Part shown: positions 21,439 through 32,217 of the stretch, in pieces
How the letters are laid out: each line of letters begins with the position of its first letter
Numbering within the stretch: the first letter of the stretch is position 1
Assembly (NCBI GenBank): GCA_030704615.1
Contig: CM060733.1
Coordinates: 74,748,907-74,812,906, forward strand
From: Takakia lepidozioides
Taxonomy: Eukaryota > Streptophyta > Takakiopsida > Takakiales > Takakiaceae
DNA: 64,000 nucleotides
Direction: 5' to 3'
Notes under the pieces: model-generated
Seen by the model: the letters and a program-made list of their open reading frames with translations, nothing else
Told to the model about the DNA's origin: nothing
Database searches by the model: none
Program-made: the position numbers and the translations under genes

Positions 21439-24400
21439 CTACTCTCCTACACCCTCCGAGGAACTTGCCCCACCTTCTTCCTCATCCCCCTCATCCCCCT
21501 CATCCTCCGAGCTCTGTGATGCATTAGTTCCACTATGCCTCTCAAAAATCCCGTCCTCTCCTTGGGGGACTGTCCACCTCACCTCCTGGGAATCTTCTGC
21601 GTCTTCTCCCCCACTTTCCTCAGCAGAATCCAAGACAAATCTACGAGCCCGACGGGCTCTAATAGCTGCTGCCTCCTCCCTCATCTTCATTTTCTTGAGG
21701 CTTGCCTCGTCTAAAATCTGCTGTACACGACTACGTTCGGAACACCTCCTAATGGACACCGAAGCAAGCCGAGCAGCATAAGTAGGAAGGATGTACTCCC
21801 TTTCTGGACTAGGCATGAAATCCCCCCTGGCAAAAAAAGGCACGTTCCTCGTGCCCATGAACTGCGGTGTAGACGTCCCTCCGGCAGTACTTGGCATCCT
21901 ACAGTAAGAACAAATCCACTTCAAGAATGTCAATACCAGCACAACCAGAAAGGGTTTTCAATGAAATAAGAGAGCGGAGGGAGGTGCCTCACGAAATCTG
22001 GAGGCAACTTACAATGCCACCACTCACTCGTAAACCGGGGGCTCCTCGGCCTCGATCCCAACTTCCTCCCCCTGCTCTTTCTCGGATTTTTCCTCATCCT
22101 CCGAGGATGCCTCTTCCTCTTTCGGCAGACGTTCAGCCGCTGCAAGTTCCGAGTTGTGGAGGGCAGTATCTGGCTCGAAGGCGAACACATGTCTGTCGGA
22201 CAACGTCCCTGCCCACATTGAAGCACCTGAGGAACAAATCGGGCGGTTAATAGCTTGCGGCATGCAATTGCAATCGGGCCAGGGGACAAACTGAGCACGT
22301 GAAGGCTTACCCGTGCCGCATGTGAGGTCCAGAATCCGCCCTTGGATATCCGAGCACGTCTCCATGAGGGTTTGGATGAAAGCAGGGCTCCGGGTCCGGC
22401 TGTACCGCCACGGTTTGCCTGTCTTTGTGTCCTTCGGCATACTGGAGTGGGGCACATAGTTGTAGAGGACATCGTAGGTTACAGGGTCCACAGCGGCATC
22501 AACAAGACGACCGTCATTGCGGAATTTGAACGTAGACCCTCTCTTCACAAAGCAATATGCCTCAAACATCAATGTCTACACATCCAACAAAGAAGGGATC
22601 AACTCTAGGGTCTACTTAACATACACCACAATATGAAGTGAATACAATAGACTGATAACTTACACTTTGGCCCTCTGTTCGCAACCCCTGTGTACTGATG
22701 CAGAACCATTTTCTGAGGAGGACCGGGGTGAACTTTTCGGTGTCCACCTTGCCACCGCATTCTCTGTGGTCTTCCCTTTCGTGGCAAGGACAACCACACA
22801 TCCACCGTCATCCAGAAGCATCCCCGCCAGCCCAAACCCGGCTTTCCAGTAGTCCTCAGTAAACCTGTTCCAGGTGGGCACACCATCCAGGCCCTCCAGC
22901 AGCTCCCCATCTGGAATGTCGAGAAGAATCATGTCGCAAGCTCTCTCCACCTCAACCCCCCCCCGAGTGCTCTTGCAATTCGTGCTCACAGCCGTGAAGA
23001 ATTCCATCATGGCTTCAAAACCAGGGGTGTCTTTAGGCTCTGTACCGCCAGCCCTCTTCTTGGCTTTCCCCTTCTGCTCCGCCAGAGACTTGCTGTGTGC
23101 CACCTTCTTTGCCCTGGCAGCGAGAGCGTCAAGGAAGCTCTCATTGACGCATTGGATGATGGTTGGAGGTTCTAGCTTTGGCCTGTGCATAAACGTCACC
23201 GCCGAATACCGCCGTGTAGGCTCGGCCTCAAATGCCAACTTCTTGGCAGAGCCAGTCCCACTCCGAACTGACTTGGGAACCCGGACGACCGGTGACTGGG
23301 TAGGAGCAACAGCAGTCGCAGGACCTTGAACAAAGTCGTCGTCCGAGTCACTCTCTTGGGTCCCCTCCTGCGCCTCCTCCGTTGCCCCGATGGTTTTCTT
23401 CTTTTTGGGTGTTACTGCCTTCACCTGTTTCCTTGTACTTTTCCTTTGGCCTTTACTCTTCTCATGCAATTTCTCCTGAATTCCTGCCTGAGCAAGCTCT
23501 GCCGCTTTCCTGGAGTTCGCAAGCGCTTTTGCCTCTTTTGCACCCAACGGAGGCAGCGGAGCCCGGTTTCGTCGGAATTCAGCATCCAGCTTCAATTGAA
23601 ACTCGTATGGGTCGAGCGAGCCGGGCGGAAGGTCCACATACCAAGGGCAATCACGCAAATGTTCCAGATGCCACTCCTTCACAATATCGTCAGTGTACAT
23701 GGAGTCAGCCCCAGGGTTCCTCCATGCCAGGAAGAATGGTGGCTCGAAAGACAGATGACCTTTCTCCAAAAAGGAGAACTTGCAGTACCTGCATTCATGA
23801 AAAACACAATGAGGTCCCTGAAATGCATATTCGGCACCATTTTCCCAGGTTGGGGCGGATGTGAGTGGGCCTAGAAATGGAAAAATGGCGCCGAGTTTCG
23901 GTTTTCGGTGACTGCCACCCTAGGGACTTAGCCATCTTGAGAGCCCTGAACTGGAAATTCGGCGCCATTTTTCCCGGTTTGGCCCAAAGATGGCTAAGTC
24001 CCAAAACGGCAATAGGGCCTAGAACTGGAAAAATGGCGCCGAATTTCCAGTTCAGGGCCAGCCACCCTAGGGACTTAGCCCGAAAATGGCTAAGTCCCTG
24101 AACGGCAATAGGGCCTAGAACTGGAAAATGGCGCCGAATTTCCAGTTCGGGCCAGCCACCCTAGGGATCTAGCCCGAAAATGGCTAAGTCCCTGAACGGC
24201 AATAGGGCCTACAACTGGAAAATGGCGCCGAATTTCCACTTCGGGGCCAGCCACCCTAGGGACTTACCCCGAAAATGGCTAAGTCCCTAAACGGCAATAG
24301 GGCCTGGAACTGGAAAATGACGCCGAATTTCCAGTTCAGGGCCAGCCAGTCTAGTGACTTAGCCCGAAAATGGCTAAGTCCCTGAACGGCAATAGGGCCT

Positions 24401-25029
24401 ACAACTGGAAAATGGCGCCGAATTTCCACTTCGGGGCCAGCCACCCTAGGGACTTAGCCCGAAAATGGCCAAGTCCCTGAACGGCAATAGGGCCTAGAAC
24501 TGGAAAATGGCGCCGAATTTCCAGTTCAGGGCCAGCCAGTCTAGGGACTTAGCCATTTTCGGAGCCCTGACTGGAAATTCGGCGCCATTTTCCCTAATAC
24601 CACATGAGGCTTCTAACATCCTGAAATGCAAGGACTTCAAAGAAAGGCAGCGCGTATGTACCTGTACAGAAGGCGCATTGCTGCTTTGTCCGCGTTCGGC
24701 TGGTCGGTGAACTCGTGGCTCCGGCGAGCATCTGCTATCTCCCGAAAGAATAGGTTGGTTTTGTAGAGCAGAAAGTACCTCGTCACATAGTCACGTAGGC
24801 TCTCTGCTGCAGGAGATATCTCTATCTTGAACTGATGTGCTTGTGTGTCCAGCTGCTCTTGCGCATTCGTCGTCACCTGTGGAGATTCTCCATCAGATCG
24901 CTTTCCTTCAAAAATACAATGAATCCTCCCCCTACTAGAGTAGAAGCCCCAAACGAAGCGTGGGGAAGTACCTGAAACCACCATGTCATGTGGTTCATCC
25001 ACATGTTGTGAAAATCGTTTCTTTCCCAA
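21439..25029 (-). pseudogene. Beta-class amino-DNA-methyltransferase-like gene, five exons seen
   Basis: Read on the minus strand, exons are about 25029-24662 (start uncertain; an acceptor CCACAG precedes VTTNAQEQLD), 23788-22666, 22575-22311, 22226-22013 and 21898-21439; splice phases agree at each junction. The 23-kb exon has a long linker with KKKK and acidic clusters, then DMILLDIPDGE with a following GGCVVVLATKG strand, in the position of catalytic motif IV (DPPY). The next exons give GKPWRYSRTRS and the AdoMet loop LDLTCGTGASMW plus HVFAFEPD, that is motif I and the next acidic strand. Motif order IV before I is that of beta-class N6A/N4C methyltransferases. DIPD lacks the usual aromatic residue, so activity is doubtful. 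A TGA at 22024-22026 lies 11 bp before a strong donor GTAAGT; either it is a nonsense mutation or the protein ends there at VYE. Confidence 0.6.
23830..24600. repeat. Minisatellite of about 95 bp inside the methyltransferase intron
   Basis: Six to seven units of about 95 bp carry ATGGCGCCGAATTTCC, CCACCCTAGGGACTTAGCC, its inverted partner GGCTAAGTCCCT and GGCAATAGGGCCT. It lies wholly between donor 24661 and acceptor 23789. GGCGCC core and GGACTTAGCC blocks match the arrays in the 13-kb element. Confidence 0.9.
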
Positions 25030-25429
25030 GTCCCTACTTTCTAATCACCGCCCCAACATCTACTAATCAGCTAAGCCTAATTCCCCTGGTCGTGCCTGTT
25101 GACTAAGCACTAAGTTATGGATATGTGGCCCTGATCCACGTCTTGATAAGATCTTACGAGCCCAAAACTTAATTGCATGGTTTCGCATAGTCATGCGCCT
25201 TAGTGTCACAAGACGGCGTCCCCTCGTCCGTTGATCAATATTAGATCAATTTTTGTCACAGACCCACCCTGTCACATACTCACACTGTCATTCATCCATG
25301 TGATGATCTGGCAGAATGCATTAGAATGAGAGTCATGAAGTCATATGTGCGTCTAGCAATATGCACACGTCATTCCAATATAGCCATGACCGTAACTGGT
25401 AGTCATATCCGCCATGCCAATATTTGTGG
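25030..25429. other. Intergenic, nothing recognised
   Basis: The sequence is AT-rich with no convincing frame. Exons upstream of the methyltransferase-like gene could lie here, but I see no signature. Confidence 0.5.
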
Positions 25430-27337
25430 TCAAACATGTTTGACCTGTGTCGCGCGAAGTCCGGAGTCGTACAGTCGCATATACGACTTCCCCATATGTG
25501 CGTGCGTTACTGAAAGGCATTTACGACTGCATTTATGACTGCAAATGGCATTTCTGCCACAAATCTGCCATGACTGCACACCCATGGCAGTCATGAAAGC
25601 CGCAATCTGTTGTAGTGTGTAGCCGAGGTTGTCCATTATGGATTTATGTAGAGAGACCATGTACTCATGGTAAGCAAGTTGCTGGTTGGTGACCGATTCA
25701 GACAGTTTGTGCTCCATGTCGTTGATGTCGCTTCGTAGATCGGTTCTGATAGATATGGTGTGAGCTTCGAGCTTCTGGTCGATTTCCTTCATCCACTTTG
25801 CGCGGCCCTCCGAATGCTTGGGAGCGGGTTGGATAGAGATCGACTCAACAGTGTCAAACAAAGCCTGGTTAATGTTAGAGACCTTCGGTTTGTCGAGCAG
25901 CTCCTGATCCGGTGGTGAGATTCCATTGATACTGTTGTGGTGAGGGGTAACCGTGATGAACCTTCCGTGGAGTCCAAAGTCAGGCTTGCTGCACCACTTA
26001 GTATAGATTGTAGGGTTCTTGCAGGTAATATGGAGCATGCCCAAATGCTTGGTGGTCTCCGAAAAGGCAACGTTGCAGAAATGAGTGTGGGTGATATTCC
26101 CAGGGCCGAAAAGATTGTGGAGCTCGGTAAGAATGGCTTGCTGCGGATGCAGCATACTTAGATTTTTAGTGGTGGGCGCATTGCGCTTGGCGATGGTATC
26201 TGCGTTAGCTCAACGGGTTCCCGCTTTGCCTTGCTTTTTTATCCTGAATGCGTGGTTTGATGAGCACGTTTTCAATGCGAATCCCTAGCTCCATAATTCG
26301 GGTCCTAGTGTCCTCCGTGGCCAGATTGATGAAGCCAAAAGATGATTCGGGGTTGGGCTTGGTCACGTGGAAAATCTCAAAATTGTCGCCATGGTCAAAG
26401 GTCTCAGTTATAAAATGCATAGCCAACTGGGATCCCACTGTGCCTTGTAGAGTATCGTCAGTAAAGTACAGCGACAGCCTGTCGGAAGATGCAGTAAGAT
26501 CGAACGCCTTCTCTACTTTCCCTTGTAATTTGACTCCAGGCTCTATTTCCAAAACAAAGGCTCTGTCGCCTCGGAGTAGGGCCAGACCATCGGTCTCAGG
26601 GTGCAACAGTTCAACCTTTAGGAGCCCAGACCATATCTATGTAGCGGGCTTAGAATAGATAGAGATAGGGGAGTAGAGGACATTACCTACTACTTAGTTT
26701 TATGTCCATGTCCAAGCTGAATCGTTGAGTGGCCCGGGTGAGAACGAGTGATCGTGGAAGCTCGACCTCTGCGTCAAATCGTATCTTCACGTGGTAGGGG
26801 TGGGCTGGGAGCTCCGTGGAAGGATTGACAATGGTGCCGCTTGGCAATTGCGTGGGGTGCAAAAACTGACCACTGACCACTCTAGCCATCGGGGCGGGTA
26901 GTAGGGTAGAGTCTCTGCGGGACCCGTGGGAAAGATTTCCTGCAGTGTAGCAACTCCTTACATTCTCTGGGTGGGATGCCAAGCAGCAGGAGCTCTTCCA
27001 TAGTGCGGTGCTCAGTAATAATAGGCCTGTTGTTTTCATAGGCGTAGAGCTCTATGTTCCGGAAACCGTACCAGAGGTGGAGGGCGGTCTTCTCGCTGCT
27101 AATTTCTTGGCGCTGTAGCTCGTGGGTGTCTTGCAGGTGATTGCACGATTTCTTGGATTCAGATGGGGCAGGATCGTCGGTACTGTTGGCCTCACTGGAG
27201 GCTCTCTTGGCCCTGTGGTTGGAAGAGCCAGGGCCATTGCTGAGTTGGTCTTGATTGTGAGGCGGGGGTGTCGTGACAGCAGAGTCCGTCATCTTCTGGT
27301 CGTCGTCTTGGGTTGGGAGCACACTCGTTGAGGGCAC
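25430..27337 (-). pseudogene. Broken gene with RRM-like repeats and coiled coil (ORF1-like)
   Basis: Minus-strand frames join into one protein with two frameshifts and one likely intron. It starts at 27337 with a Ser/Pro-rich segment, changes frame near 26930 and passes a probable intron at about 26690-26610 (LSSR to VELLHPETDG, donor GTAATG). Then comes SFGFINLATEDTRTRIMELG, which looks like an RRM core. A frame change near 26210 leads to a second RRM-like stretch (HFCNVAFSETTKHLGMLHIT), then a coiled coil (MKEIDQKLEAH to SIMDNLGY). RRM plus coiled coil is the layout of ORF1 proteins of non-LTR retrotransposons. No endonuclease or reverse transcriptase follows, and the spliced appearance argues against a plain LINE. 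The family is unidentified. Confidence 0.45.
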
Positions 27338-29314
27338 CTGCGAATTGGGAAGATTGGGTGCAGGGGGGTCGATAATGCTGCAGATTTGCTAGCTTTGTTT
27401 TTGGGTCGGGATTTGAGGGGAGTAGCAGACAGTGGGAGGGAAGACATGAGTGAGAATGGGGGAGGGAATAAAGGGGGGGGTCACACAGTGGGATGGAACT
27501 AGTAAAGAGAGAGGGGGGACCGTCAGCGCACGTAGAGTATGTTATGCAGAGAGATTGTAGATGGGGGGGGGGGGGTTATGGGTGTGGGAACATTGGTGGG
27601 CATATGGGTGCGGTGGGTCAGGTGAAATCGTGTAGGATGCTGTCAGAGCATAGCCCTGAGCATAACTAAATAGGTCAGAGTGTATTAATTTAGCTCGATA
27701 AGGACTTGTGGTCCTGGAAAGTGAGAATGCAGGGGTGGGAATTGTGGTAGATTGGAGCGCCGAGGAGGGAAATGGTGTATCTGGGCCCTCTGCTAGTGGG
27801 CACCGATAAGGGATGAACGATTGGTGGGGTTGGGATAGAGAATTTAGGGTGATCTGGTGAGGGTGATGAAAATGTAATGCGTTGCAGTTGGGAAGGTGGA
27901 AGAGTGGAGTAGGGGGTCGGGTATAGGACATAAATAGTAATTTGGCATGGTGACATTTGAAATGGACATGGTAGAGCTGTGATTGAGTAATGCTTTTGAG
28001 CCTGTGGAAAAAGACCAAAGTAGTGTTACAAAAAATAGGGGGAGAATTAGGAGTGGGGAGTGAAAGAGCAGGAACAAAGTCTTGAGAGCCTGAACAATTA
28101 AGAACTATTACAGGATAATGGGTTGCCAGTAGAGTGTCTAATTGTGGATTCATTGACATAGAAACTGTACGTTGATTGAGGGTAACTAATTTAGGGCCTG
28201 TGTATAGGATGTTGAGCAGCAGCTTGGCGGGGTGGTTGAATACAGATGCGAAGTCATAGTTGACATAGTGTGCCAGCAAACAGTGGAGAAGCTGCAGAGA
28301 TGTAGCTGGGCAGACCACTTGAGCAGATAGCTGGGGTAGGCATCAAGCAGGGACAGTAGAGTTAGTCCGAGTGGGGATTGTAACCGGCGCAGGAAGAGAG
28401 ACATAATAAAAGTGAGACGAGAAAATTGTGGTGGGAGGGATGTATTCTGAGCGCAATGAGATCATATGGGGGATTATAGAGTAAGCGTGTGGGATGAGGT
28501 AGTGGTATACTGAGCAGCAGGGGGGGAGAGAGTTAGCACGAGTGGAGATAGCAGATGACAAACAGATAATTGAGGACTGGGGGGAGGAGGGAGGCCGTAA
28601 TCAGAGTGAAGTAATGCATGGGCAACAGTAATAGGATGTACCATGATGAACCAGAGATCAGGGAACGGACATATCAGTGTGTCAAGGTAGTCTTGGGGGT
28701 CGGCCTAGGGAGCCCAGCAGATGCGCCAGCAAGATGATCTGATATGGAGAGTGCTGTATTGGTCTTGCTGCCTGCAGGATATCAACAGGCCAAGGTCAGG
28801 CCAAGGGTGGGGAAGGGGCAGAGCTCACAGCTCCCTCTTGGCAGTACCACGCCGACAACTTGGGAGGTGGACGACGGTCTCCAGGCCTTTGAAGATGTTC
28901 CGTTTCGTAGGTAGAGCTCCTGCGGGGTCGACAGCTCCAAGCAAGACACACTCGGGCCGCTGAGATTTAGATGCTCATTATCAGGGAGGTAGCCAGGGAG
29001 ATACAAACAAGTGCTGAGAGGATAGTGACGGAGGCCCGATGTAGATTCAGCTGAGTGACTGGGACCGTGTAGACGCTCCTCTATGCAGACTTGATATTGT
29101 AGAACCGGTAGTGAGCGTGCATGTGCTGATATGGCTGGACTGTGTAAGCCTTGTATAGAGCTCTGGAGGAGACTCGTCTCTGCATTTGAGAACAGTGCAT
29201 CTGCTGTTTGATAACATGATCATGAAGAGATAAATGTTGTAAAGGTCTCTGAGAGTGAGAGAAAAACCAGTTGACGACGGTTGAGGGAGTATGGGTAACG
29301 GTGGGCAGCGTAGC
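27338..29314. other. Non-coding, G-rich runs
   Basis: Poly-G runs occur near 27470 and 27555. The longest frame (minus, 27542-28318) has the biased His/Pro/Ser/Thr composition expected from a chance frame. I see no domain, repeat or RNA gene. Confidence 0.5.
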
Positions 29315-29315
29315 A

Positions 29316-29708
29316 CGCAGTTGATGTGGAGGCTAACGTGTTGAATGATGAGACCTTCGTCTTGCGAAATTGCAAGACACGACATCAGCTATGGCTGGAG
29401 CTTTGCAACTTGCTCACAAAGCATGCAAACAAGGTCTCTGGGTTGCAGGTGGATCACATTATCCGGGTGGGATTGGGAAGTTCACTGATGAGTTAAGCCG
29501 CCTGTGGACATCGCTTGCTGATGACTACATCAGGCGATCGCACTTCGAAAAAACGAGAGATGTTTATGAGGAGGGTATGATGCAAGTCTTTACCGTTACA
29601 GATTTTAGTAGGATATTTGATGCCTAGACTCAGTTTGAGGAGAGTATGCTGGCTGTTAACATGGAGGACCTGAATGAGGAAGAAACTGAGGATGTGAAGA
29701 GCAGTTAA
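29316..29708 (+). pseudogene. SYF1: SYF1 (pre-mRNA splicing factor, HAT-repeat) gene fragment
   Basis: SYF1 is a HAT-repeat subunit of the NineTeen complex in the spliceosome; the window holds about 130 codons of it. The first frame gives TRHQLWLELCNLLTKHA and VSGLQVDHIIR up to about 29460. After a one-base shift it continues GIGKFTDELSRLWTSLAD, RRSHFEKTRDVYEEGMMQV and FSRIFDA. A TAG at 29625-29627 replaces the next residue, and the match resumes with TQFEESMLA until a stop at about 29706. No flanking exons are found, so this is a captured exon, a truncated retrocopy or the relic of a lost duplicate. The identification rests on memory of the plant family sequence. Confidence 0.8.
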
Positions 29709-30331
29709 AGCAGCCTACAAAAGGAAAATTATCCACACTATTCAAATATACGCATATCAATGGACAATATGTTCCATATGGTTGAAGTTGGCACAGAAAA
29801 TCTTTGTATCTGGATACTAAAAAAAATGACGTCACAAAGTAGTGGATCTCAAGAGACCATGCATAATAAGGATATCTGAGGGCTCACTATGGGAACTAAG
29901 GACAAGGGTTGCGAACTAACATTGCCTTACCACATTTAAGGTGAGCATTGGGTGATTTATCTCCTCCTAGTCATCCCCAATCTTCAGACGGCGCATCCAA
30001 AGCGTCCTTCATTCATCCATGGTGGAGCATGCGTGGCATGATATCAGTGGTTGGAAATCTGCATGCACTTCCCCAAATTGCATATTAGTAAATAATTTAG
30101 TATGTCTTTTCAATTCATCTTTTGTTGAAAATAAACCAACACATAACTAATCATAATGTGGGCTAAGTATCAACTAATCACCCAAAGCCGTGCGGCTGCC
30201 CTTCTCTGCTTCTTGTCCAGAGATCTCTGAGAATATCGGCATAGGGCGAATCAAAGTGCCTTGAAGGAAACCAGAGGCAGAGTTAGAAGGCATTTGCAGT
30301 TGTGGAGTTTTGTAACATCAGAGGAAGAGAG
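29709..30331. other. Upstream region of the Ycf54 gene
   Basis: There is no gene. The promoter and 5' UTR of the following gene must lie here, but no clear TATA box can be assigned. Confidence 0.5.
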
Positions 30332-32217
30332 ATGGCGGGAGCCGCAAGCACGGCTGTCAGCAGGTGTGCCATGTTTCGGCAACAACAAGGGGGCCTGAGT
30401 GTGTGGCCAGTTGTAGAGTCCAAGACCTCGTTTGCATGTCTCTCCACTTGCAGAACAATGACGGGCACTGCATTGAGGTGCAGATTTCCGCACAAGGTCC
30501 AAATAGGCTTCAGGTCCCCTGTGCCTGCGCACGCCATAGCTGCCGAGCAAGATGTGGTATCTGCAGAGCCTTCGACTGCTCGTTCAGAACAGGTTTGTTT
30601 CCTCTTTTAGATGTTTCTGCTCTGTGCGTGCGGGCTTGTGTATTGCCACAGCTCGAGTTTTGGTCGCATTCGACACCTTCTGGAGCATCTGAAGGGTATA
30701 CCGTGGACTACTTGCACCTTCTGTCTCTTTTTAAATAGGTCTCCCACTCTTTCTTTTCACCTTTTCTGTCGACTTTCCTCCGGCTGAATTCCAAACAGAC
30801 CGTGAAGCAAATTCATTTTCACGAAGAAATGAGCGAGTGCTTTATCCTCTCCACAGTCCTCCGTCTATCGCCTCCGGTCATTGCCTATATCTATGCCACC
30901 ATCACTGCATGGTCGTTGATTACCCCGCCGTATCTGTGTGACATTGCTCTACATCCTTTGCAGGTTTCAACACTCGACCAATATCAGGTCACTTTTTTTG
31001 CCCGCTCTTATCAGCCCGCTCTTATCAAACTTCGTTCATGTATTTTTGTTAGTTTGAGTGGTGAGATCAATGAAATTATCCTCGCAATGCACTCCCGTTA
31101 ATGTAGGGTTCATGTTAACCCGAGGTTAGTACTTTCCTTATTGCAAAGTGTCGAGATTTAGGTTCAGATGCAGGCAACTACCATGTCCTGCTCAGAGGGG
31201 ATGTACCAGGATACATTGATTATACAAATATTTGTCATGGGCTAAAGTAACGAAATTGCCATGTACATTACTGTGAAGGGGAGGGAGGCTAAGGACTTGC
31301 ATGTAGACATGTTGTCCTCCAGGGCTGGGGCACTGAATGCTGAGACAAACACTCCTAGGGAATTGTCTTTGTGGGTTCGATTGGGACCTGAATGCAGCCA
31401 TTCCGGTTTGAATGGCTCTACCTCTTAGCAGCATGCTATGTCTCCAGTAGATGTGAGCCACATGGTCTGCAAGTCAATCACTTGAAATGTGCGAACATAC
31501 TTTCAAATCAGTTCGGATGATTGATGAAGCACTCCTGGCTTCTGGGCACCAATGGCTGAGTGTATTGTCTGTCGGTTCTCTTGTGGGGTTGCCACAGAAA
31601 ACAAAATATTACTTCCTGATTGCCAATGCCAAGTTCATGCTGGACGAAGAGGAGCACTTTCAAGAGCTAATGCAGGAGCGCGGACGCAACTATGGGGAGC
31701 GTAACAAGGCCAGGGACTTTTGGCTGGTGATTGAACCTCAATTCCTGGACAATTTCCCAAAACTTGCTGACCGCCTCAACCGACCAGCCGTGGCCCTTGT
31801 CTCAACTGATCCTGTCTGGATCACGTAGGTGCCATCTCCCAGAGCTTTGTGTGCCCTTTGTGTACTGCTTGGGTCTCTGTTTTGTCTTTGCTTTACTCTT
31901 CCATCAACAGTCTCTTTCTTGTGTTGCACCCTTCTCCACTGCATGTCCCGGAGATTTCTAGGAGATTTCTAGAACCTAGTTTGTGGTGCACATGCGGGAA
32001 GCTGTAAAGACTTTCTTCTGTACTTTCCACCTTTTGCAGGTTCATGAAGCTAAGGCTGGACCGAGTTCTCAAGGGAGAATACGAAGCTGACACACTTGCT
32101 GAGGCATTGGCTGGAAATTCAGTTGAGCTCAAATTTGAAAAGCCAACAATCTGGAAGGCTCCCTACCCCAAATATGAGGGCGAGTGGTGGACCCCCTTCT
32201 TGCTAGAGGAGGCCTAA
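30332..32217 (+). CDS. LCAA: Ycf54/LCAA, cyclase-associated plastid protein
   Basis: Ycf54 (DUF2488) is a small protein needed for the Mg-protoporphyrin IX monomethyl ester cyclase step of chlorophyll synthesis in plastids. Exons are 30332-30592, 31598-31824 and 32040-32217; junctions are CAG/gtttgt to cacag/AAA (phase 0) and CAC/gtaggt to tgcag/G (phase 2). The sum is 222 codons including TAA. Residues 1-87 are rich in Ala, Ser and Arg with no acidic residues until about 73, as in a chloroplast transit peptide. The conserved domain follows with YYFLIANAKFMLDEEEHFQE, RNYGERNKARDFWLVIEP, RPAVALVSTD and APYPKYEGEWWTPFL. The ATG at 30332 is the first one giving a transit peptide. Both introns are GT-AG. 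No lesion is seen; the gene looks functional. Confidence 0.92.

Noticed and set aside
13424-25029. Direct splicing of the ParB-like exon to the first methyltransferase exon as one gene
   Set aside because: The genes lie on opposite strands 7 kb apart, and the phases at the visible donor (14246) and acceptor (about 24880) do not fit. Only a family-level link is claimed.
27542-28318. Minus-strand frame of 258 codons
   Set aside because: His, Pro, Ser and Thr dominate, there is no domain, and the plus strand is a purine- and G-rich stretch that avoids stops by composition.
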